A stretch of 64,000 nt of DNA from positions 1 to 64,000 of the forward strand of contig NZ_JAJFAX010000009.1 in assembly GCF_019710475.1 (NCBI RefSeq), in the 5' to 3' direction. The translations under genes were made by a program, and so were the position numbers. Source of the stretch: Glycomyces sp. TRM65418. Its GTDB lineage: Bacteria > Actinomycetota > Actinomycetes > Mycobacteriales > Micromonosporaceae. Each line of letters starts with the position of its first letter. Position 1 is the first letter of the stretch. Below, one piece after another: positions 1 through 7,800 of the stretch. A model generated the notes under the pieces. It was not told the DNA's origin, made no database searches, and saw nothing but the letters and a program-made list of their open reading frames with translations.

Positions 1-31
1 GGACGTGCGCACTCCCTGACCCCTCACCCCC

Positions 32-66
32 GCCGGGGCCGGAGCGCACTGCGCTCCGGCCCCGGC
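32..66. terminator. Perfect GC-rich hairpin, probable terminator
   Basis: Two perfect 16-nt arms (32-47 and 51-66) enclose a 3-nt loop. No T-tract follows on either side, as is common in high-GC actinobacteria. It probably ends a gene lying to the left of the window and insulates the MerR gene that follows. Confidence 0.6.
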
Positions 67-95
67 GCTGTGTGCGCCATCACCGGAAATGCGGC

Positions 96-126
96 TTGCG
101 GCTGACGTAACGTCAGCCAATACCGT
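96..126 (+). promoter_or_regulatory. MerR-type promoter with dyad operator
   Basis: A perfect dyad GGCTGACGT-A-ACGTCAGCC spans 100-118. It lies between a possible -35 (TTGCGG, 96-101) and a -10-like element (TACCGT, 121-126) with a 19-bp spacer. MerR-family regulators act on such long-spacer promoters by untwisting a dyad between the two elements, so autoregulation of the gene at 159 is the natural reading. The dyad is seen directly; the promoter elements are inferred. Confidence 0.6.
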
Positions 127-158
127 CGGATTCGCACGACGAAGGAAGGAAACCGGCG

Positions 159-917
159 ATGCAGACCTGGTCGACCGCCGAGGTGGTCAAGCTGACCGGC
201 GTCACGGCGCGCACGTTGCGCCACTACGACGCGATCGGCCTCTTGACGCCCGCCGGCCACGGCCACGGCGGCCTGCGCCGCTACGGCCGGGCGGAACTCC
301 TGCGGCTCCAGCAGATCCTCCTGCTGAAGCGCCTCGGCCTGCGGCTGGACGTGATCGCGGAGATCCTGGACGGCGCGCTCGACGAGATCGCCGCGCTCGA
401 ACGCCACGCGATCCAGCTCGCCGAGGAACGCGAGCGCCTGGATCACCTCGCCGCCACCGTCGAAGCGACCATCCGACAACTCGAAGGGAAGCAGACCATG
501 ACACCCGAGACCTGGTTCGACGGCCTCGACGCCGACACGCAGGCACGACATGAGGCCGAGGCCCGCAGCCGCTGGGGCGACGCGGTGGTGGACGCCGGAG
601 AAAGGGCGATCCGGGCCATGTCGGCCGAGGAGCGCAGCGCGATCCCGGCGACGTTCGAGGACTTCCACCGGCGCCTGGCCGCGCTCCGCGACGCGGGGGC
701 CGAACCCGCCGACGCCGGCGTCCAGGAGGTGGTCGAGCACCACTACCGGTTCATCGAGAAGCTCTGGGGCACCGCCCCCACCGCCGAGGCCTACAAGGGC
801 CTGGGCGCGCTCTACACCGACGACCCGGCCTTCAACGCGACGTTCGACGAGGTCCAGCAGGACCTCGCCGCGTACCTCCGTGAGGGCATGAACGCCTACG
901 CCGACGCGAACCTCTGA
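159..917 (+). CDS. MerR-family regulator with TipAS drug-binding domain
   Basis: The 252-residue protein starts with a MerR winged helix-turn-helix (residues about 3-70, including LRHYDAIGLLTP), followed by a coiled-coil dimerisation helix to about 105. The C-terminal half (about 115-252) resembles the TipAS domain, which in Streptomyces TipA captures thiopeptides and other amphipathic drugs (FIEKLWGTAPTAEAYKGLG region). It is expected to be a drug-responsive transcription activator. A palindrome sits in its own promoter just upstream. No co-directional target gene follows: the next gene is convergent, so its regulon is likely itself or distant genes. Confidence 0.88.
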   Translation: MQTWSTAEVVKLTGVTARTLRHYDAIGLLTPAGHGHGGLRRYGRAELLRLQQILLLKRLGLRLDVIAEILDGALDEIAALERHAIQLAEERERLDHLAATVEATIRQLEGKQTMTPETWFDGLDADTQARHEAEARSRWGDAVVDAGERAIRAMSAEERSAIPATFEDFHRRLAALRDAGAEPADAGVQEVVEHHYRFIEKLWGTAPTAEAYKGLGALYTDDPAFNATFDEVQQDLAAYLREGMNAYADANL

Positions 918-928
918 AGGACCCGGCC

Positions 929-1339
929 CTAGCGGGCCATGCCCACCGGCGCTCCCGCACCGACGGAGGGCTTCGGCTGGCGGTAGACCATGAACACCCG
1001 ACGCTCCTGCGCGCCGACGAAGGCGCGCTTGGCGTCGAGGTCGTCGGTCCAGGCCAGGCGCCCGAGACCGGCCGCCAGCTTGAAGAAGCCGTCGTCGGGC
1101 AGGCCCGTCTCGCCGTTGCGGACGAGCACCGAGATCATGAGCTTCAGACCGGTGGCCTTCGAATGGTGCGCGTTGATGTCATCGCACAACTCCCCGATCC
1201 GCCCGGGGAGATCGGCGTCCGACTCGAACGGCTCGCCGAGTTCGCGGTTCATCTCGTCGTAGGAAAGCGTCTCGCCTTCCGCGGCATAGCGCTTGAGGAC
1301 TTGCAGGCCTGTTTCGATGAGAACGGAGTCGTGCGGCAT
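929..1339 (-). CDS. Conserved hypothetical protein, 136 aa
   Basis: I do not recognise a family. The protein is soluble, acidic, and predicted mainly helical at the N-terminus (ETGLQVLKRYAAEGETLSYD). It has no signal peptide or membrane segment. The middle, with DDINAHHSKATGLKLMISVLVRNGETGLPDDGFFKLA, is shortened here to its sense: a compact alpha/beta region that recalls small actinobacterial proteins of unknown function. The gene is convergent with the MerR gene, with stops 12 bp apart. Codon use is typical of the window, which supports a real gene. Confidence 0.6.
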   Translation of the reverse strand: MPHDSVLIETGLQVLKRYAAEGETLSYDEMNRELGEPFESDADLPGRIGELCDDINAHHSKATGLKLMISVLVRNGETGLPDDGFFKLAAGLGRLAWTDDLDAKRAFVGAQERRVFMVYRQPKPSVGAGAPVGMAR

Positions 1340-1457
1340 GGCGCCTACTTTGTGAGAAATGGAATTCGAAATCGAAAAGGGGCGTCTTCGACCGTAACAC
1401 GGATTTTTCCGGCTTCGACCGATCCGGTGGCGGGCGATCGGGATTCCGCCTCACAGC

Positions 1458-1492
1458 GCGGTGGGAAGCGGCACGGTGCCGCTTCCCACCGC
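1458..1492 (-). terminator. Terminator of the CBM2-HEXXH gene
   Basis: Perfect 17-nt arms (1458-1474 and 1476-1492) lie 13 bp beyond the stop codon of the minus-strand gene at 1505. They form a very stable hairpin whose tip must open to a short loop. Confidence 0.7.
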
Positions 1493-1504
1493 ACGATCGA
1501 TCGG

Positions 1505-3205
1505 TCATGAAGGCGTGGCGCCGGTGATGGTGAGTTCGTACGGGAACGGGTCGCCGACGCCGGTCTGCCACATCGGGTAGTTGCGGTGCTGCGACGGGGT
1601 CGGGGTGACCACGAGCATCATGTGGGTCTCCCCGCTCTGCAGCGAGAAGTTCGCGGTCTGCCCGGGTGAGAGCACGCTGCTGTAGCGGACCGAGAAGTCG
1701 GCCTTGACCGCCACGAGCTGGAACCGCCAGTCCGCACCGGCGAGGTCGGAGGCCCCGGTGAGCTGGACGCCGACCGAACCACCGGTGGGGTTCAGGTGGA
1801 TCATGTTGTGGCCGTACTGGTGCGGGGCGTCCGAGGACGCGATCCGGTAGCGGTTCGAACCCAGGCTCTGGAGCGGATCGGTGTGGAGCGGCCGGTAGCC
1901 GCCGCCGCGCCACAGGTCGGAGCGGATCGCCGCCCCGTCCGAGAAGTCGTACACGACCTGCCGGGCGGAGTTGTTCGCCCAGAGGGAGGCGAACTCCTGG
2001 TGGTCGAGCTGCAGGACGCGCTTGAACGTGTCGATCGGATGCTCGCCCTGGCGCGCTTCGAACCAGAGTCGGTCGACGGTCTCGGCGCCGAAGGTGTCGC
2101 GGATGGTGTTGAAGATCATCCAGTCGCCGTAGTAGGTCTCCTGCGAGAGCCAGCGTCGGTGCTGCCGGTCGAGGTAGTAACCCGAGCCGGTGACGACGTC
2201 GGGCCGCTGCATGCGGGCCAGGTAATTGGCGTGGGCCTCCCAGACCGGCCCGGCCACCGGGTTGCCCGCGCCCCAGCCGCCGCCGTTGCCGGCGTCGGCG
2301 TTGAGGTCGACGGCGTACGACTGGAGGATGTGCCCGAACTCGTGCGACTCGACCCAGTCGTCCCAGGTCTTGTTGTACGGCAAGCACATGTGGCCGACCC
2401 CGATGTCGTCCGGCCCGGCCCAGTTCGCGGGCGGCAGGAAGTCCCCGGACCAGGTTCCGCACAGGTACAGGTTGATCCGGTACCGAGATCCGGTGTCGTG
2501 GTCCGCGGGGTCCACGAAGCCGACCTCGTCGACGTAGTAGTCGTAGATCTCCTCCATGTGGTTCGCGACCCACTGGGGGTAGTCGTCGTAGCCGTGCTGG
2601 CGGCCCCAGGCGACGGCGTCGATCGCGTCCCCCCAGCGGACGGTGAAGTTCTCGGACTCGACGTAGTTGCGGGTGGAGGCACCGGCCTCGGTCATGAAGC
2701 GGGGGGTGCGCGTCTCCTTCTGCTGCCGCGGTTCACCGGTCGGGTCGGGTTCGCCGGCGGTCGGCGTCGCGGTGGGCGTGGACGTGCCGCCGCCGCAGGT
2801 CGCGCCGTTGACCTTGAACCCGGTGGGCAGGGTGCCGCTGCCGGTGACGGTCAGCCCGAAGAGCTCCTTGGTCCGCCCGGCGGGAACGGCGGCGTTCCAG
2901 CCGACGTCCTCGCCCGTGAAGCGGGCGCCGGACTGGGTGTAATCGACGTTCCAGGCGTTCTGGACCGTGGCTCCGGCCGGCAGGTCGAACTCGATCTTCC
3001 ACCCGTCGATCGACTCGGAACCGGCCTTGATGGACACTGCGGCGTTGTGCCCGGTGCCCCATTGCGAACTGACGGTGTACTGGACGGCTTCGCATGCGGC
3101 GGCAGATGCCGGGACTGCCGCCACCACTGCGACGGACGCGGCCATGACCGCTCCGACCGCCAATCCGACGGCCCCGAGCCGCCGTCGTCTATGCGTGATT
3201 TCCAT
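1505..3205 (-). CDS. Secreted CBM2 protein with HEXXH (DUF6055-like) domain
   Basis: The 566-residue protein is exported. A signal peptide (residues 1-37, RRRR then a hydrophobic stretch ending ASA) is followed by a CBM2 cellulose-binding module (38-137, paired Cys38/Cys137, Trp-containing faces), a Thr/Pro/Glu linker (about 140-165) and a roughly 400-residue domain. That domain contains HEFGH at 288-292, a zinc-peptidase signature, and resembles the DUF6055 family, whose activity is not established to my knowledge. It may be a secreted metallopeptidase or glycoprotein-active enzyme delivered to plant cell walls. It is monocistronic: its own terminator follows and a strong palindrome lies 77 bp upstream. 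Secretion and binding module are clear; the enzymatic role is inference. Confidence 0.85.
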   Translation of the reverse strand: MEITHRRRRLGAVGLAVGAVMAASVAVVAAVPASAAACEAVQYTVSSQWGTGHNAAVSIKAGSESIDGWKIEFDLPAGATVQNAWNVDYTQSGARFTGEDVGWNAAVPAGRTKELFGLTVTGSGTLPTGFKVNGATCGGGTSTPTATPTAGEPDPTGEPRQQKETRTPRFMTEAGASTRNYVESENFTVRWGDAIDAVAWGRQHGYDDYPQWVANHMEEIYDYYVDEVGFVDPADHDTGSRYRINLYLCGTWSGDFLPPANWAGPDDIGVGHMCLPYNKTWDDWVESHEFGHILQSYAVDLNADAGNGGGWGAGNPVAGPVWEAHANYLARMQRPDVVTGSGYYLDRQHRRWLSQETYYGDWMIFNTIRDTFGAETVDRLWFEARQGEHPIDTFKRVLQLDHQEFASLWANNSARQVVYDFSDGAAIRSDLWRGGGYRPLHTDPLQSLGSNRYRIASSDAPHQYGHNMIHLNPTGGSVGVQLTGASDLAGADWRFQLVAVKADFSVRYSSVLSPGQTANFSLQSGETHMMLVVTPTPSQHRNYPMWQTGVGDPFPYELTITGATPS

Positions 3206-3281
3206 TGGACTCCTCCGATCAGGCGCGAAAGCGCGCCCGCGGTCCGCCCGTCGAAACGCCGACCCGAGACCGAACCGCCAT

Positions 3282-3305
3282 TAATATTTACGGACGTAAA
3301 TATTA
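3282..3305. promoter_or_regulatory. AT-rich palindromic operator/promoter
   Basis: The arms TAATATTTACG and CGTAAATATTA are perfect 11-nt inverted repeats separated by GA. The site is strikingly AT-rich for this genome. It lies 77 bp upstream of the CBM2-HEXXH start, where it would overlap the core promoter. It looks like a repressor operator (TetR- or GntR-like size), but the cognate regulator is not adjacent. Confidence 0.6.
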
Positions 3306-3418
3306 GATCCCGAGGCGCGACGCGGGCACAAGCACAGGGGATTTCAGAAACAAACCGCGTAAACCAGGTAAGGGGAACTCTGATCGGCGGGCGGCACGTG
3401 GGTGCCGTCCTGTAACGA

Positions 3419-3451
3419 ACGGCGGGCGCGGGCATTGCCCGCGCCCGCCGT
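3419..3451. terminator. Perfect 15-bp hairpin, probable terminator
   Basis: Arms at 3419-3433 and 3437-3451 enclose loop ATT. It lies about 150 bp past the fdhD stop on the minus strand and upstream of the CBM2-HEXXH promoter, so it most likely ends fdhF-fdhD transcription. The 150 bp between the hairpin and fdhD shows no convincing gene. Confidence 0.55.
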
Positions 3452-3602
3452 CGGCGGTGCTCAGTGCGCCGTTCCGATGCCGTGGCAGCGGAACGGGTCC
3501 GTCATGAGCGGACTCGCCGGTGAGCGTCGATGGCCCCGGTGGTGCTTCGAACCCGCTGCAGGAAGGCTCGGTCGTCAGTGGCGTCGAGCCTCGGTGAAGG
3601 AG

Positions 3603-4424
3603 TCAGACGATACGTTCGGGTCGAGTGTAGAGATTCATCGTGTCGTCGCGGACGAATCCGGCGAGGGTCAGGCCGGATTCCTCGGCGAGTTCGACGGCGA
3701 GTGAGGACGGGGCCGAGACCGCGGCGAGCACCGGGACGCCCGCCATCACGGCCTTCTGCGCGAGTTCGAACGAGGCCCGGCCCGAGACGGCGAGCACGGT
3801 GCCGCGCAACGGGACCCGGCCTTCGCGGAGGGCCTGGCCGAGCACCTTGTCGACCGCGTTGTGGCGGCCCACGTCCTCCTTCACGGCGAGCAGGTCGCCC
3901 TCCGCGGTGAACAGGCCCGCGGCGTGGAGGCCGCCGGTGCGGTCGAAGATCTTCTGGGCCTCGCGGAGCCGCACCGGGAGGGAGGCGAGGACCTCGGCCT
4001 TGACGGCGGCGGCGTCCTCGGCGACGGCCCAGGCGGCCTTGGTGCGGACGTCCTCGAGACTGTCCTTGCCGCACACGCCGCACGCCGACGTGACCGTGGT
4101 GTTCCGCCTGGCCGACTTCGGCGGCGCCTCCACGCCGCGCGCCAGCGTGATGTCGAGGAGGTTGTACGTCTGCTCGCCGTTCGCGTCCACGCCCGCGCAG
4201 TAGCGCATGCTCAGGACGTCGCTCGGCTTCGTGATGACGCCCTCGGCGAGCAGGAAACCGGTGGCGAGGTCGAAGTCGTCGCCGGGCGTGCGCATCGTGA
4301 CCTGCAGGGATTCGCCTCCGACCCGCAGTTCGAGGGGCTCTTCGACGACGAGGGTGTCGACGCGTTCGATGCGGCGCCCCGCGGCGAGGCGGGTGGTCTT
4401 GCGGCGGACGGTCACACGGCCCAT
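3603..4424 (-). CDS. fdhD: Formate dehydrogenase accessory sulfurtransferase FdhD
   Basis: FdhD passes sulfur from cysteine desulfurase to the molybdenum cofactor of formate dehydrogenases, a step needed for their activity. The 273-residue length is normal. The family signature is present: GDDFDLATGFLLAEGVI near residues 48-66, the sulfur-carrying CGVCGK motif (two cysteines in CxxC) around 115-120, and the GRHNAVDKVLG motif further on. It lies 128 bp downstream of, and on the same strand as, the molybdopterin oxidoreductase gene at 4553-6877, which is its expected client. It is a cytoplasmic protein. Confidence 0.95.
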   Translation of the reverse strand: MGRVTVRRKTTRLAAGRRIERVDTLVVEEPLELRVGGESLQVTMRTPGDDFDLATGFLLAEGVITKPSDVLSMRYCAGVDANGEQTYNLLDITLARGVEAPPKSARRNTTVTSACGVCGKDSLEDVRTKAAWAVAEDAAAVKAEVLASLPVRLREAQKIFDRTGGLHAAGLFTAEGDLLAVKEDVGRHNAVDKVLGQALREGRVPLRGTVLAVSGRASFELAQKAVMAGVPVLAAVSAPSSLAVELAEESGLTLAGFVRDDTMNLYTRPERIV

Positions 4425-4552
4425 CGGGCTTCAGGTTCCCTTCGAACGGTTTCACTTCGTCAGGTGGTACTTGCCTGTATAGCGCGGCGGGGGCGGTCGG
4501 TTCGAGGGAGGAGGTGGAAACTCACGGTCGGGTCGGCGGGACAGGACCGGCG

Positions 4553-6877
4553 TCACGTCGACGCTTCGACCGTCCCGCTGTCGGGTTCGAAGCGGACCAC
4601 GATCGATTTGGACGTGGGCGTGTTGCTGAACTCGGCCACCGAGTCGAGCGGGACCAGCACGTTCGTCTCGGGGAAGTAGGCGGCGGCGCAGCCTCGGGCG
4701 GTCGGGTAGTGCACGATCTTGAAATGCGGGGCGCGGCGGTCTCCGTCGGTCCACTCGCTCACGAGGTCGCAGTAGTCGCCGTCGCGCAGGCCCAGTTCGG
4801 CGGCGTCCTCGGGGTTGACGAGCACGACGCGGCGGCCCTCGTGGATGCCGCGGTAGCGGTCGTCGAGGCCGTAGACGGTGGTGTTGAACTGGTCGTGACT
4901 GCGCAGCGTCTGCAGGAGCAGTCGGCCGGGCCCGGCCTCGGGCGAGGTCACCGGGTTGACCGTGAAGTTGGCCTTGCCGGTGGCCGTGGGGAAGACGCGG
5001 GCGTCGCGCGGCGCGTGCGGGAGCGCGAAGCCGCCGGGGACGCGGGTGCGGGCGTTGTAGTCGGCGAAGCCGGGCACGACGCGTTCGATCCGCTCGCGGA
5101 TGCGGTCGTAGTCGGCGGCGAAGTCCTCCCAGGGCACGGGGTCGTCGGGGCCGAAGACCGCGCGGGCGAGGCCGGTGACGATGGCGATCTCGGAGCGCAT
5201 GTGCGGGCTCAGCGGCGGGACGCTGCCTCGGGAGGCGTGCACGATGCCCATGGAGTCTTCGACCGTGACGAACTGGGCGTCACCGCGGCGGCCGCGGCCC
5301 GAGGCGACCGCGGGCATGTCGATGTCCGTGCGGCCCAACGCCGGGAGGATGAGCGCCCGGGAGCCGGTCACGACGTGCGAGCGGTTGAGCTTGGTCGAGA
5401 CGTGGACGGTGAGGCGGCAGCGGCGCATGGCCGTCTCGGTGGCGGCGGTGTCGGGGGTCGCGGCGACGAAGTTGCCGCCCATCGCGAAGAAGACCCGCAC
5501 GCGGCCGTCCCGCATGGCGCGGATGGCGCCGACGGTGTCGAGGCCGTGGTCACGGGGCGGCGCGAAGTCGAATTCGGCGCCGAGGGCGTCGAGGAACCGG
5601 TCGGGCATCCGTTCCCAGACGCCCATGGTGCGGTCGCCTTGGACGTTGGAGTGACCGCGCACCGGGCAGACGCCCGCGCCCGGCCGGCCGATGTTGCCGC
5701 GCAGGAGCAGGAAGGCGACGATCTCGCGGATGGTGGGGACGGCGTGGCGGTGCTGGGTCAGGCCCATGGCCCAGCAGACGACGATCCTGTCGGCGTCGAG
5801 GACCATCGCGAGGAGGCGTTGGACGTCGGCCTCGGGCAGGCCGGTGCGGCGGACCGCCTCGGCCAGCGCCTCGGCGTCGTCTCCGGCCACGTGGTGGGCG
5901 GCGAAGGCCTCGAAGCCGTGGGTGTGCTCGTCGATGAATTCTCGGTCGATCGCGTCGGCGCGCAGGAGCATCCGGTTGAGGACGCTGAAGAGCGCGAGGT
6001 CGCCGCCGACCTTGATCTGGAGGAAGAGGTCGGTGAGGTCGGTGCCGCGTCCGGCGAGGCCGCGGGCGGTCTGCGGGTTGTCGAAGCGCTGCATGCCGGC
6101 TTCGGGCAGCGGGTTGACGGCGACGATGCGCGCCCCGGCGCGTTTGGCCTTCTCGAGGGCGGTGAGCATGCGCGGATGGTTCGTTCCGGGGTTCTGCCCG
6201 GCGACGATGATGAGGTCGGCTCGGTGGAGGTCGTCGAGGGTGACGCTGCCTTTGCCGATGCCGATGGTCTCGGCCAGGGCCGCGCCCGAGGACTCATGGC
6301 ACATGTTGGAGCAGTCCGGGAGGTTGTTCGTGCCGAGTTTGCGGGCGAAGAGCTGGTAGAGGAACGCGGCCTCGTTGCTGGTGCGCCCGGAGGTGTAGAA
6401 GGCCGCGGCGTCGGGGTGGGCGAGGTCGGCGAGTTCGGCGGCGATGAGCGCGAAGGCGTCGTCCCAGCCGATCGGGGTGTAGTGGGTCGCGCCTTCGGCG
6501 AGGTGGACGGGTTCGGTGATGCGGCCCTGCTGGCCGAGCCAGTAACCGGATTTCTCGGCGAGATCGGCGACGGCGTGGGCGGCGAAGAACTCGGGGTCGA
6601 CGCGTCGGCGCGTGGCCTCCTCGGCGACGGCCTTCGCGCCGTTCTCGCAGAACTCGGCGGGGTGGCGGTGGGTCGGTTCGGGCCAGGCGCAGCCGGGGCA
6701 GTCGAAGCCGTCCGTCTGGTTGACGTCGCGCAGCAGGGGCAGTCCGCGCTTGATCCCGGTCTGGGAGCCGACGAACCGGAGCGAGCTGGCGACGGCGGCC
6801 AGGCCCGCGGCGTGCCGCTTCGGGCGGCGGACGTCGGGGGCGTCCTGGGCGGGATCGAGGTCGGGCGCCTTGCTCAT
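4553..6877 (-). CDS. FdhF/YdeP-type molybdopterin oxidoreductase
   Basis: The 774-residue protein belongs to the molybdopterin (bis-MGD) oxidoreductase superfamily, in the FdhF/YdeP branch that resembles formate dehydrogenase alpha subunits. An N-terminal CPGC motif is at residues 60-63, followed by the Mo-cofactor domains (YTSGRTSNEA, SNMCHESSG, GQNPGTNHPRM, GHSNVQGDRTMG) and a C-terminal molybdopterin dinucleotide-binding domain (LLQTLRSHDQFNT). I chose the ATG at 6877 because family members begin close to this point; an upstream in-frame ATG at 6994 would add a basic, non-homologous tail. No beta or gamma subunit genes are nearby, so its electron partner is unknown. Confidence 0.9.
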   Translation of the reverse strand: MSKAPDLDPAQDAPDVRRPKRHAAGLAAVASSLRFVGSQTGIKRGLPLLRDVNQTDGFDCPGCAWPEPTHRHPAEFCENGAKAVAEEATRRRVDPEFFAAHAVADLAEKSGYWLGQQGRITEPVHLAEGATHYTPIGWDDAFALIAAELADLAHPDAAAFYTSGRTSNEAAFLYQLFARKLGTNNLPDCSNMCHESSGAALAETIGIGKGSVTLDDLHRADLIIVAGQNPGTNHPRMLTALEKAKRAGARIVAVNPLPEAGMQRFDNPQTARGLAGRGTDLTDLFLQIKVGGDLALFSVLNRMLLRADAIDREFIDEHTHGFEAFAAHHVAGDDAEALAEAVRRTGLPEADVQRLLAMVLDADRIVVCWAMGLTQHRHAVPTIREIVAFLLLRGNIGRPGAGVCPVRGHSNVQGDRTMGVWERMPDRFLDALGAEFDFAPPRDHGLDTVGAIRAMRDGRVRVFFAMGGNFVAATPDTAATETAMRRCRLTVHVSTKLNRSHVVTGSRALILPALGRTDIDMPAVASGRGRRGDAQFVTVEDSMGIVHASRGSVPPLSPHMRSEIAIVTGLARAVFGPDDPVPWEDFAADYDRIRERIERVVPGFADYNARTRVPGGFALPHAPRDARVFPTATGKANFTVNPVTSPEAGPGRLLLQTLRSHDQFNTTVYGLDDRYRGIHEGRRVVLVNPEDAAELGLRDGDYCDLVSEWTDGDRRAPHFKIVHYPTARGCAAAYFPETNVLVPLDSVAEFSNTPTSKSIVVRFEPDSGTVEAST

Positions 6878-7143
6878 CCGCAAAGTGTAGGTCGCGCGCG
6901 GGCCGGGCGGCGGGGAGCGCCGGGAGGCGGCGTGTGCCGAACCCGCAGGCAGAGCGTGCACGGAGCGAAGTCGGGATTCAGCGCGAATCGGCACGATATC
7001 GGCCTGAAATCCCAGTACACCGGGTATCGGGGCGAATCAGCGCGGACCGCGCGGGCACCGGCCCACCGGTACGCTGAACGACGCGGACGAGCGGGTCCTT
7101 CGTCCTGGACCCGCGTTGCAGTCCTCAATGGAAGGCGGTGGGG

Positions 7144-7800
7144 ATGGACGAGCACGATGACGCTTCGACCGGGCGCGGTCGCCTGCACGGCCGCGCGCTC
7201 CAGATCCTGGGGGTCGTCTCCACGGCGGCGGTCCTGATCGCGCTGTGGCAGTTCGGCGTCTTCGGCGAGGAGCCCGACCGCGATCCGGTGGGCGCCGTCG
7301 AAGGGCCCGTGGCGCCGTCGATCTCGGATGCTGCGGACGACCCGAGCACGACGCAGGTGACGCCGACCATCAGCGCGACGAGTGAGTCCCTCGCGGAGTC
7401 GTCGGCGGCCGAGACCTCCACCGCGCCTTCGGATGCGGCGTCGAGCTCGCGGCCTCCGGTGACCACGACGGCGGCCGAACCGCCTGAGGAGGACGCGGCG
7501 GCGACGGCGTGTTCGGCGAGCCTGACGCTCAACCAGTCGTGGGACGACATGATCGAGGTGACCGTCGTGGTGGTGAACAGCGGCGCGGAGGAGATCGAGT
7601 CGTGGGAGATCGATCTGTCCATGGACGGCGCGGACATCGAGCATTCCTGGAACATGCGGCATCTGGGCGACGGCCGGTACGGCAGCGAAGGCTGGAACGG
7701 CCGGCTCGATCCGGACGAGGACGCCGTCACCGGGTTTCAGGCCGAGGTCGACCGCGGGTTCGAGCTGCCCGACTCGGTGCCGTGCACGGCCGTCGCTTAA
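7144..7800 (+). CDS. Membrane-anchored CBM2-like carbohydrate-binding protein
   Basis: A short cytoplasmic N-terminus is followed by one transmembrane segment (about residues 22-40, ILGVVSTAAVLIALWQF), a long Ser/Thr/Ala-rich linker, and a C-terminal CBM2-like module (about 120-218: WDDMIEVTVVVVNSGAEEIESWE core, two cysteines near its ends). No catalytic domain is present, so it may tether cells to cellulose or related glycans, or sense them. The start could be the GTG at 7138 or the ATG at 7144; the GGAAGGCGG stretch just upstream favours 7144. Its last 4 bp overlap the convergent glycosyltransferase gene. Confidence 0.8.
   Translation: MDEHDDASTGRGRLHGRALQILGVVSTAAVLIALWQFGVFGEEPDRDPVGAVEGPVAPSISDAADDPSTTQVTPTISATSESLAESSAAETSTAPSDAASSSRPPVTTTAAEPPEEDAAATACSASLTLNQSWDDMIEVTVVVVNSGAEEIESWEIDLSMDGADIEHSWNMRHLGDGRYGSEGWNGRLDPDEDAVTGFQAEVDRGFELPDSVPCTAVA

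Noticed and set aside
4514-7237. Long plus-strand open frame opposite the molybdopterin oxidoreductase
   Set aside because: The minus-strand gene has full family motifs and a clean start. The plus frame is a GC-bias shadow.
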